A DNA stretch of 64,000 bases, taken from the NCBI RefSeq assembly GCF_002209355.2, contig NZ_CP106855.1, positions 1,736,001-1,800,000 on the forward strand. Reading direction: 5' to 3'. Source of the stretch: Bdellovibrio sp. SKB1291214 (GTDB taxonomy: Bacteria; Bdellovibrionota; Bdellovibrionia; Bdellovibrionales; Bdellovibrionaceae). Position 1 is the stretch's first letter. Every line of letters starts with the position of its first letter. This document shows positions 34,205 to 42,069 of the stretch, one piece after another. A program made the translations under genes and the position numbers. Below the pieces are notes generated by a model. That model made no database searches. It was not told the DNA's origin and was given only the letters and a program-made list of their open reading frames with translations.

Positions 34205-36406
34205 ATGTTTTTTAACCACATGATAAAACTTCAAGGCGCCCTTATTCAAAAACTGAAAAACCGCAAAGGTCAGGTCGCCTTATTCGTCGCTCTTATATTC
34301 CAAATATTGTTTATATTCTTTGCCATGGTCATCAACGTGGGACTATTGGTGCATCACAAAATTAATTTACAGAATTCTGTCGACATGGCGGCATATTACG
34401 GCGCCATGAAACAGGCAGAAAACATGAATGCGATCGCACATATTAATTATCAAGTTCGGCAAAGTTGGAAGTTATTGGCTTGGAGATATCGCGCGATCGG
34501 AACGGCGGGAGACTTTGACGAGCATCCAGTGCATAAAGAAGGCAATAGGCAGTTAGGCATTCGTCCTGGCAGCGCTGATACCGATGATATCAATATGCAG
34601 AAGCGTGACTTCTATGAAGCCCCATCTTTTTGTGCGACGTACGTTCCGTTCAAGCCGATGCCAGACGGAGAAAATACCTGCAAGAGTTTGAGTCAGTACA
34701 GTGGCATCCGACTTTTTGAAAAGCCAGCAGTCATCGCGGGACAAAGTCCATTCAATGCGGCGATTTCTAAAGCGACTGAAACCCTTCGTTATAGCGCGAT
34801 TCAACGTTGTAAGTATTTTGGTGCGTATAACTACAAGCTTTTGGCTCAGTATGTAGTTGCTTATAATATCGATCAAGGTGATCGGATGCTGTTGATCGCG
34901 GCGCTTTCTCGTTCGATGAGCCAAAGCACAGAGGACTTTTACGATATTGATGGTGACAGTGTGAAAACTGGCATTACAAAGACGCTGCAAAATAATTTAA
35001 CCACGGCTAACAAAGACTCTTTAAGTTTAAAGGTGTACAACTCCCTCGGCGCAGAGGGTTGTAACAATCCATCAACCGACGAGATGCCTGCCAAATGGCT
35101 TGTTCCCATTCGCATCGCTCCGGCCTTCAACTATATTGATACAGATTGTGCCCGTTCAGATGCGAACACGATCAAACCTGTAGGCCGCGAACTTTCTTCT
35201 GATTCAAAAGACTGGCCGATGGAAGTCGTAAATAATCCAAATCATGAGCTCGCAAGAGATATTCGTGAGCTTGCTCAATTCGTGGGGATGCGCGATAAAA
35301 TCGATCATCCTTACAACTATTCCTTAGGTGTTGAAAAGAATCCTTGGTGTATGGCGTATGTTGGAGTAAGCGCTTCCACAAGACCTAATATACCCTTCTC
35401 TCCATTCGGAACGGTGGAACTAAAAGCCAGAGCGTTCTTTAAGCCTTTCGGTGGCAGAATGGGGCCATGGTATGAATCTCAATGGCCAAGTGGCTCTGAT
35501 AAATCTTCTGGTGGCGGAAAAATGGATGCAAACGTTCCGCCACGAATCGCAGATACCAACAGTATTGGCGAGCCTCGTGATCCTACGCGTGCTGCGAATT
35601 ACAGTCGTTTTGTCGGTGACATGTACGGAATGAAAAGCCGAAATGTGCTTTATCAATTTGGTCGGGGCATTTACAAATTGGATCCTTCGTGGAGCTTGGG
35701 AAGATCTAACAGTGAAATTGATACGAGCGATAAAGCTCCTAACTTTATGCACTGGAATCAATTGCCATTTGATTTTGCAAAAAAAGGTTCTGGAAACGGC
35801 GATATGCTGGCATGGAGTGAGGAAACCAAGAAACCATCACGCTTCAGAAACCTTGAGCTTTTAGCAATTTTGCCAGATCAATTTGATATGGCATACTATT
35901 CCATCGAACCAGATTTTTATCATAACTATTATACCAGAATTAAATCTCGATTTATTCCCAAAGTAATTCCTGGTTTTGATAAGGAAGTCAGACCTGATAT
36001 TGGCTACCACAAGGACTATAATCAGAATGGCGAGAACTTGAATGAGTTCAGCGTTAAAGATCAATATAAGGTTTTGAAAAATCCTGAAATTAGAGAGCTA
36101 TCGATCGATCTTGATCAGAAGCTAACGTATCTTTCTAAAGACTGGAAAAACGTACTAACGGGCTGGGCAGATAACGGCTTGCTGGACTATTCTTTGAATA
36201 CCGGCAAATTAGGCAAATGCAGTATCGAGCCTAAGTACAACGGCGAAACTCCTGCTCCAGCAACTTCGGGCAATTGTATTGTCGGGGGGAGCACGGGTTA
36301 TTCTGTGAAAATGATTTCCTCGGATTATCTGAATACTGAGCTGCAATTGGGCGGAGATAACTCGGGCAAAGCTAAAATCAAAAACTTGCCACCCTCAGAC
36401 TTCTAA
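34205..36406 (+). CDS. TadE/TadG-like pseudopilin-leader protein
   Basis: This protein (733 aa from the preferred ATG) has an N-terminal R-K-G-Q-V-A-L-F-V-A-L-I-F-Q-I-L-F-I-F-F-A membrane segment. The segment begins with a basic G-Q processing-like pattern and is followed by L-L-V-H-H-K-I-N-L-Q-N-S-V-D-M-A-A-Y, the classic TadG/TadE-type start of a large pseudopilin-like protein. The rest is Tyr/Asp-rich and probably periplasmic or surface-exposed. I do not recognise further domains. The start could also be 34178 or 34220. It may assemble with Tad-like proteins elsewhere in the genome. Confidence 0.65.
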   Translation: MFFNHMIKLQGALIQKLKNRKGQVALFVALIFQILFIFFAMVINVGLLVHHKINLQNSVDMAAYYGAMKQAENMNAIAHINYQVRQSWKLLAWRYRAIGTAGDFDEHPVHKEGNRQLGIRPGSADTDDINMQKRDFYEAPSFCATYVPFKPMPDGENTCKSLSQYSGIRLFEKPAVIAGQSPFNAAISKATETLRYSAIQRCKYFGAYNYKLLAQYVVAYNIDQGDRMLLIAALSRSMSQSTEDFYDIDGDSVKTGITKTLQNNLTTANKDSLSLKVYNSLGAEGCNNPSTDEMPAKWLVPIRIAPAFNYIDTDCARSDANTIKPVGRELSSDSKDWPMEVVNNPNHELARDIRELAQFVGMRDKIDHPYNYSLGVEKNPWCMAYVGVSASTRPNIPFSPFGTVELKARAFFKPFGGRMGPWYESQWPSGSDKSSGGGKMDANVPPRIADTNSIGEPRDPTRAANYSRFVGDMYGMKSRNVLYQFGRGIYKLDPSWSLGRSNSEIDTSDKAPNFMHWNQLPFDFAKKGSGNGDMLAWSEETKKPSRFRNLELLAILPDQFDMAYYSIEPDFYHNYYTRIKSRFIPKVIPGFDKEVRPDIGYHKDYNQNGENLNEFSVKDQYKVLKNPEIRELSIDLDQKLTYLSKDWKNVLTGWADNGLLDYSLNTGKLGKCSIEPKYNGETPAPATSGNCIVGGSTGYSVKMISSDYLNTELQLGGDNSGKAKIKNLPPSDF

Positions 36407-36484
36407 TTTCACTCGAAAAATCTCATCTTGAGACACTTAAGATTCTCTTACTTTTGTCCGAAAAGAGACAGGTAGGGGAATAGC

Positions 36485-37963
36485 ATGTTTATGACGAATC
36501 GGAACAAAATCAGTTCTATTATTGCTGCAATTTTTCTTTTTAGCTCTCTGAGCCCCGCGCAAAACACGGTGCCAGCAAGTTCCGCTAAAAAAGCAAACAG
36601 CACAAGCTCCTCAAGTACTCCTAGTACGACCACGGTCAGTGATACAACTAAGGCACAAGATGTAAACGAAGCTGAAGCTGGTGGGCTAGAAGCCGTAAAA
36701 GCCCAAATGGAATCGAACTATAGAGAGATGGAACGCCTTGCTGGCTCGGTTATCAACGACCAAGCTAACTTTGGTAAAATTGCGGGGGCTTACCAAAAGT
36801 ATAAAGGAAGTTGGGACACATGTGTAACCAGTCAGAAAGTTGCTGCTTATGCGTGTTTGTCGAATTTGAGCACGAAAATTCAAGACGGCGTTGCCGCAGT
36901 TAACGTGTTAGCGGCAGCGGCAAGTGCTTCATCGGTTAATGATGCTTGCAGTACTTTTGGAAAAGCGATGGGTGTCGCACAAGCCGCCCTAACGGCCTAC
37001 ACAGCCGTGTGTGGGGCAGCGAAGGGTCACTGCGGTTGGTATTGTTCTTCAGTTAAAGAAGCAGCGGAAACTTTGCAAACAGCTGCTGCAAATTCAGTTA
37101 AAACTTCCACTTGTGTTCATGCTGGATGTACAGAGCTTCCTCGATACAAAGAATTAGCCGGGACTTTAGGGCGCTTGGCAGATAAAGAACTTCAAAGCAC
37201 AAACATCAAAGCTATCGCTGGCAAATCAGAAGTTTGTACAGCCAAATACGCCTCCCTATTGGCGTCAGCAGCGGCAGGTATTTACGGCGTTGTGAACGCT
37301 CTAAAACAGGGTGAAAGTTGTGATGAAGCTTCGAGCGCTGATAGTTCTACAGCAACAACGACGACTGCAGAAACATGTGCTATCGAAGCGAACGCAAGTC
37401 TGCCAGAGTGTATTTGTTTAAAAAATCCAATGTTAGAGGGTTGCGGATCTGTCGCAGCAAAATCATCAATGAGTTCTACAGGCAGTGGCTTGTCGGCATT
37501 GTCAGCAACAGGCAGTTCTACGGGGACTGATGGTTTGACGGCGGCTGATTTGGCGACAGGCAGTACACCATCCACAGCAACACGCGACCCTTCCAGTTCT
37601 TCTGGAAGTGCGGGTGTGGGCGCTCCAACGGGCGGTGGCGCAAGTTTGGGTGGTGGCAGTGGTTTTGGAAGTGGCGCTGGTTCTGGTGAAGAAAAATCAG
37701 GTGCGAAGGCACTTGATACCAATATCCTAGCAGGCTCCGGTGGCGGAGGCGGCGGTGGTGGAGGTTTCTGGGGTGGCGGAGGCGGCGACTCTGGTGATAA
37801 ATCTGGATTGCGCAGCTATCTTCCAGGCGGTGCAAAAGACCCTCTAAAAATGGGCGGTCAACAAAACACTTCTAAAGAAGTGACCGGTCAAGGTGGTAAG
37901 TCTAACTGGGAAAAAGTTCGCGAACGCTATCAGGACAATAAATCTTCCTTGCTGAATAACTAG
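36485..37963 (+). CDS. Secreted Cys-rich protein with Gly/Ser-rich tail
   Basis: This 492-residue protein has a signal peptide (M-F-M-T-N-R-N-K-I through L-S-P-A-Q), an N-terminal helical region with more than a dozen Cys (several in C-x(2-3)-C spacing, e.g. G-H-C-G-W-Y-C), and a long Ala/Ser/Gly-rich stretch with poly-Gly. A charged end, S-N-W-E-K-V-R-E-R-Y-Q-D, closes it. I recognise no family. A GGGGA Shine-Dalgarno precedes it. It is followed ten bases on by a similar gene, so the two are probably co-expressed surface or matrix proteins. Confidence 0.6.
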   Translation: MFMTNRNKISSIIAAIFLFSSLSPAQNTVPASSAKKANSTSSSSTPSTTTVSDTTKAQDVNEAEAGGLEAVKAQMESNYREMERLAGSVINDQANFGKIAGAYQKYKGSWDTCVTSQKVAAYACLSNLSTKIQDGVAAVNVLAAAASASSVNDACSTFGKAMGVAQAALTAYTAVCGAAKGHCGWYCSSVKEAAETLQTAAANSVKTSTCVHAGCTELPRYKELAGTLGRLADKELQSTNIKAIAGKSEVCTAKYASLLASAAAGIYGVVNALKQGESCDEASSADSSTATTTTAETCAIEANASLPECICLKNPMLEGCGSVAAKSSMSSTGSGLSALSATGSSTGTDGLTAADLATGSTPSTATRDPSSSSGSAGVGAPTGGGASLGGGSGFGSGAGSGEEKSGAKALDTNILAGSGGGGGGGGGFWGGGGGDSGDKSGLRSYLPGGAKDPLKMGGQQNTSKEVTGQGGKSNWEKVRERYQDNKSSLLNN

Positions 37964-37972
37964 GGGCGAACG

Positions 37973-38959
37973 ATGAAGAAACTTAGATTATTTGTGGCTG
38001 CAGTTACCAGTTCAAGCATTGCACTTTCACCCGTGGTGGGTCTTGCAGCTTCCGGCTCGGGCGTTGATGGCAATACATCTACGGGAAGTACGTCGACAGC
38101 TCCCGCGGTGAATACTTCTGGTAATAATGCAGGTTCAGCAAATAGCACCGGTACTGCGTTGAACGCATTGACCAGTGCTTCGGAATTTGCGGTGGCAGCG
38201 CAAAACTGGTCAAGATGTCCCGAGGATGGAAGTGCGTGCGCAATTGCAGCGATTTTTACGGCCTATGGAATTTTGTCTTTAAAGCAAGCAAAAGAGAATG
38301 CCAACAAAGCATCGCAAGCTTATAACACGGCTTCTGACTCTAATGCGTATGGTACTGGAAGTTATGACAGCACAGGCACATCGTCGTCAGGTTCTGGGAC
38401 CGGCACGGACTACGCAGCTGTTGGTTCGAATTATATAAAGCAGGCAGAGGCTGGTTTGGCGAGCTTGAAAGCGGCTGGAGTTGTAAATAGCTCTGCCACT
38501 AAAATTACTTCACCCGATGGTACAAGCTACAAAACAAGTGACATGACTTCGGCGGCTTCAATGGCAGCGGCAGGTCTTCCACAAGGGGCTATTGATGCTG
38601 CTCAATCTACCTCTGATAAAATTGCTCAAAAGGCGATGGATAAACTTAAGATTGGTGCTCTTACAAAGGTGAGTGGTTACGAAGAGGGAAGCTCTGGTGG
38701 AGGCGGTTCTCGCTCTCCAGGCAGTGATGGCAGTAGTTCCGGTGCGTATCCTGGATATGCAGGTGCTGGTAGTGGAGCGCGCACGAGTTTGCTTGATAAA
38801 GATCCTTCGAAATTAGTTTCGGGGATGAGTAAAAACTATAACGGCGAGCCCATTGGTGTTGCCGCTGATAGTATTTTCTTGATGATGTCTCGTCGCTATA
38901 AGGTGAAAGAGAGCCAAGATTCATTTTTTGGTGCGTCTGATATCGATCTAAAGAAATAG
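37973..38959 (+). CDS. Secreted Ser/Gly-rich protein with C-terminal conserved block
   Basis: This 328-residue protein has a signal peptide (M-K-K-L-R-L-F-V-A-A through L-A-A) and is rich in Ser, Thr, Gly and Asn. A C-R-C-like pair of Cys near residue 85 (S-R-C-P-E-D-G-S-A-C) and the end S-I-F-L-M-M-S-R-R-Y-K-V-K-E are the only regions of complex sequence. The role is unknown. It begins nine bases after the upstream gene, behind GGGGCG. It ends one base from the convergent MurU-like gene's stop, with no clear terminator. Confidence 0.6.
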   Translation: MKKLRLFVAAVTSSSIALSPVVGLAASGSGVDGNTSTGSTSTAPAVNTSGNNAGSANSTGTALNALTSASEFAVAAQNWSRCPEDGSACAIAAIFTAYGILSLKQAKENANKASQAYNTASDSNAYGTGSYDSTGTSSSGSGTGTDYAAVGSNYIKQAEAGLASLKAAGVVNSSATKITSPDGTSYKTSDMTSAASMAAAGLPQGAIDAAQSTSDKIAQKAMDKLKIGALTKVSGYEEGSSGGGGSRSPGSDGSSSGAYPGYAGAGSGARTSLLDKDPSKLVSGMSKNYNGEPIGVAADSIFLMMSRRYKVKESQDSFFGASDIDLKK

Positions 38960-38960
38960 C

Positions 38961-39953
38961 TTAAAGAAAAAGAGTGTTGCTGGCGATTGTACCGTCGGCA
39001 ACATGCACGCCATCCCCAATAATCACATTTTCCAAAGAACAGTTCTTGCCGATTTCGGTACCAGGTCCTGCGCAAACAAAGCCTGAAAATTTTGATTCGT
39101 TGTTAATGATCGCTTCGGATGAAAAATGCAAACAGGCATCGTTGAATTTTTGAGTTACGATCCTAGAGGATGCGAACTGGTTAAATGTCTTTTGAAGAGC
39201 ACGCTTTGCCGGAGAATCATCATTCATCATAACTTTTATACAGTGCTCAGACGCCTCGATCAGGTCCGCAGGGTTACCTGTTTCAAACCAAGTACATTCA
39301 AAAGGATATACGGCTGCTTTCTCGCCCTTGTTTAGTCCAGCCATGACGCCGTCATACAGGATATTTGAAACGCCGTCTTTCGGGAGGTAATCAAAAATTC
39401 TTTCCGATAAAATTTGGACTCCGATAAAATGCCATGCTTTATCACAGTCCTCGATCTTAGTTTTCCCAAATCCCTTTATGTTGCCATTTGAGTCCGTCCA
39501 AACACCACCGAACTTGGTGCCTACTTCATGATGATCCATCACCATCAAAGTAGCCAAAGCGCCTGAGGAACGATGTTGGGCAATGGCTTTCGTAAGAACT
39601 TCAGAATCCACCGGCAGAATCACTTCATCTGCATTCATCATGATAAAGTCGCCGCCATCTTTGAAGTACTTGCGCGCGCGGCTTAACCCGCCACCACTTC
39701 CAAGAATCTCACCCACCTCATCAGAGAAGTGGAGCTCTTTAGCACCGTGATTGATTCTGTGGAAAAGACTGTGGATTTTTTCTGGCAAATGGTAAGTGTT
39801 TACAACGAGTTTTTCGATTCCTACTTCTTGCAAGAAACTTAAGGAGTGAGCTGCCAGCGGCACAGTCAAAAATGGGATTGCGGGCTTTGGCAGTTGATTC
39901 GTGTAAGGGCGCAGGCGCGTGCCCTCACCAGCAGCAAGAAGCATTACATTCAT
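38961..39953 (-). CDS. MurU-like nucleotidyltransferase with hexapeptide-type C-terminus
   Basis: This 330-residue sugar-phosphate nucleotidyltransferase has the A-A-G-E-G-T-R-L-R-P and K-P-A-I-P nucleotide-binding motifs, G-S-G-G-G and M-M-N-A-D-E. It resembles MurU, which makes UDP-MurNAc from MurNAc-1-P, but carries an extra C-terminal left-handed helix-like part (G-K-N-C-S-L-E-N-V-I-I-G-D-G). MurU is about 225 residues. Its ATG overlaps the AmgK-like stop (ATGA), so the pair is translationally coupled. Substrate may also be another hexose-1-phosphate. Confidence 0.75.
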   Translation of the reverse strand: MNVMLLAAGEGTRLRPYTNQLPKPAIPFLTVPLAAHSLSFLQEVGIEKLVVNTYHLPEKIHSLFHRINHGAKELHFSDEVGEILGSGGGLSRARKYFKDGGDFIMMNADEVILPVDSEVLTKAIAQHRSSGALATLMVMDHHEVGTKFGGVWTDSNGNIKGFGKTKIEDCDKAWHFIGVQILSERIFDYLPKDGVSNILYDGVMAGLNKGEKAAVYPFECTWFETGNPADLIEASEHCIKVMMNDDSPAKRALQKTFNQFASSRIVTQKFNDACLHFSSEAIINNESKFSGFVCAGPGTEIGKNCSLENVIIGDGVHVADGTIASNTLFL

Positions 39954-40972
39954 AAAGAGTCGTACTTTCTTTCAAGAGCACCCGAATCGATAAGGATGTC
40001 GGCAAATACTTTGTATTCAGGAAACTCATTGATCGCCTTCATCACGCGACGAAGAGTTCCGGAAAGATATTTTAAATAACGACGGTCTTCACGTTGATGG
40101 AAAAAGCTTGCAAAGCTTCCGCAGGCTTTGAAACACCGCTGAACGGATTGGAGTTCGTACATACGATCGAAATGCTCTCTTGAGAAGTCCTTAGGTAGGA
40201 ATTCTTTTGATTGCTCAAGGTAATAATTGATCAACTTATTAGCCATTTCATCACTCATATCGACATAGGAATCACGCATTAGGCTGACCAGATCGTATTG
40301 AATGGGCCCCAAGCGTGCATCTTGAAAATCGATCACATGGACTTTATCAAGTTTGATCATCACATTGCGAGAATGGTAATCACGATGAGCGATGCGCTTT
40401 GGCTCGGCATCTAGTCTTGAGCAGACATCCAAAAAGATATCTGAAATTTCTTTGTTTGTTTTGTCGTTGAACGGAAATTTCAAAACGCCGGCCAGCAAGT
40501 TGTCTTTGCCGTAGTTCATTTCCCAAAGGAATTTCTCCGTATCAAATTTCATTTTGAATGCCGAGCAGTTAGGGTCGTGATCCAAAGTGGCTTTGTGATG
40601 AATCTTGACGATCTCATCGACGGTCATTTTGTACCATTCCAAGGATGATTCGTGACTTTGGCTTTCCCAAAATTTTCTTTCAAGCATCAAGTCGCCAAGG
40701 TCTTCTTGTAAAATCAAACCTTCAGCTGGAGACATCGCTACGATCTTAGGAACGTTGACGCCATTTTTAGCAAAGTGATTCAGAACGCTTAAAAGAGGAT
40801 AGTTATTAGGATCAAAGGGTTCCCAACGCATTAGCACCCATGACTGATTGTCATGTACCACGCGGTAATAGCGACGGTTCGAAGCATCTCCAGCAAGGGA
40901 GAAGACTTTGAACGCGTCTGTGGACAATGAGCGGCTTAAAAAAGAATTTAGAAATTCATCATGAGTGACCAT
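39950..40972 (-). CDS. AmgK-like sugar kinase (aminoglycoside phosphotransferase fold)
   Basis: This protein (340 aa from ATG 40972) has the kinase loop H-R-D-Y-H-S-R-N-V-M and the D-F-Q-D-A-R-L-G-P-I-Q-Y-D-L-V-S-L metal-binding segment, nearly the AmgK consensus. AmgK phosphorylates MurNAc/GlcNAc at C1, producing the substrate of MurU; the next gene is MurU-like. The start is uncertain: TTG 41008 also gives an open frame, but ATG 40972 begins near the family start. It follows the unknown AAA-like gene at 41013-41885 by a short gap. Confidence 0.82.
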   Translation of the reverse strand: MVTHDEFLNSFLSRSLSTDAFKVFSLAGDASNRRYYRVVHDNQSWVLMRWEPFDPNNYPLLSVLNHFAKNGVNVPKIVAMSPAEGLILQEDLGDLMLERKFWESQSHESSLEWYKMTVDEIVKIHHKATLDHDPNCSAFKMKFDTEKFLWEMNYGKDNLLAGVLKFPFNDKTNKEISDIFLDVCSRLDAEPKRIAHRDYHSRNVMIKLDKVHVIDFQDARLGPIQYDLVSLMRDSYVDMSDEMANKLINYYLEQSKEFLPKDFSREHFDRMYELQSVQRCFKACGSFASFFHQREDRRYLKYLSGTLRRVMKAINEFPEYKVFADILIDSGALERKYDSL

Positions 40973-41012
40973 GAGAAAAATTCTCACAGACACTTCATGT
41001 AAATTCAAGAAT

Positions 41013-41885
41013 TTATGTCGTAGCGGGGTCCTTCATAAAGAACAGCTCCAGGACCTCTTTAAGGCCTTGGGTCGTAAGAGGAGCACGATCTACTTCGAAG
41101 CAGTTCACGGAGGCTTCATCCAGCAGATTCGAAGATAAGCTATCCACCTTCGCAAGAGACTCAAGATTCATTGAAGAACTTGTGATGATAAGCGGTTCGT
41201 CTGGCGAGTGTTCTTCGCCTAAATATTCCAGCAAAAGCTCTTGCTCAGCGGCGTTCAAAGACTCGATGTTTTCAATGAAGATTGTCATTTCACCCATTTT
41301 AGCAATGTCAAAGCTGGAATGAAGCTGACCCTTAATATCGTTAAATGGAACAAATGCCCATCGGCCAGTTAACTCGTGTAATTGCAGTGCTACTTTTTTA
41401 TTCGTCGTCGAAGTTTGACCCTCGAGATGAATCAAGTGTGAGAGCAGCTCTTTGGATAGACCTTTGGCTAGGTCCGCAGAAGTCTCTTCTAAAATTTCAT
41501 CAATGCTTGGTAAAGGTTCATCGCCAAATACATGAAGATTTTCGGTTTCAAAATTGGCTTTGCTGATCTCGACTAAGTTAGATTCTTTTTGCTCGAGATG
41601 CCATTTGTAAAGAGCAGGCTCCAAAACCATGCGGATCAGCTGAGTTACGCCCTGACGTTTTTCTGAAGTTAGATCTTCCGCCCCCGGAACGATAGCGGTT
41701 CCTAACAAAGAACCATTTACTTTGATAGGTACGTGGAAGTCTTTACCACGCAAGTAAGTATCTTCATGCAATTGCATGTCAGACAAATCCATCAATTGAC
41801 GGATTAGCAAGTCCTTACCATATCGAGTTTCCACAAGATGCTTAAGACGAGATACAAATGAAGAATCCAAAGTCGAACTGTACAT
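41013..41885 (-). CDS. Protein with degenerate AAA-like segment, unknown function
   Basis: This 290-residue protein has no Walker A. A segment M-T-I-F-I-E-N-I-E-S-L-N-A-A-E-Q-E resembles the Walker B region of NtrC-type AAA+ ATPases (T-x-F-L-D-E-I), followed by P-L-I-I-T-S-S. The N-terminus is unrelated. It could be a pseudo-ATPase or regulatory protein. ATG 41885 with AAGGGG upstream is chosen over an upstream start. It lies upstream of the AmgK/MurU-like pair and may be co-transcribed. Confidence 0.55.
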   Translation of the reverse strand: MYSSTLDSSFVSRLKHLVETRYGKDLLIRQLMDLSDMQLHEDTYLRGKDFHVPIKVNGSLLGTAIVPGAEDLTSEKRQGVTQLIRMVLEPALYKWHLEQKESNLVEISKANFETENLHVFGDEPLPSIDEILEETSADLAKGLSKELLSHLIHLEGQTSTTNKKVALQLHELTGRWAFVPFNDIKGQLHSSFDIAKMGEMTIFIENIESLNAAEQELLLEYLGEEHSPDEPLIITSSSMNLESLAKVDSLSSNLLDEASVNCFEVDRAPLTTQGLKEVLELFFMKDPATT

Positions 41886-41990
41886 TACAAACACCCCTTA
41901 ACGAGACTCTAATATACAAGAGACGTACCAAGTCCGAAGGGCAAGGGGAATACCTTGGGAAAACAATTATTTAGATGGGATATAAGCTAA

Positions 41991-42026
41991 GAAAAAGGGC
42001 CTTGAAGTTCACCTTCAAAGCCCTCT
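41991..42026 (-). terminator. Intrinsic terminator of NtrC-type regulator gene
   Basis: On the minus strand AGGGC.TTGAAG pairs with CTTCAA.GCCCT around GTGAA, followed by TTTTTCTT. It lies about 45 bases after the regulator's stop. Confidence 0.88.
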
Positions 42027-42069
42027 AATTTTAGTTCAAATAGGTAATTAATTTAGGGTGCTGCCCGAA

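Noticed and set aside
36416-36450. Hairpin TCTCA-TCT-TGAGA after the TadG-like gene
   Set aside because: Only five pairs and no T-run, so not supported as a terminator.
37282-37835. Long antisense open frames in the Gly-rich region
   Set aside because: They mirror the poly-Gly/Ser codons of the plus-strand gene and give only Pro/Ala-rich low-complexity products.
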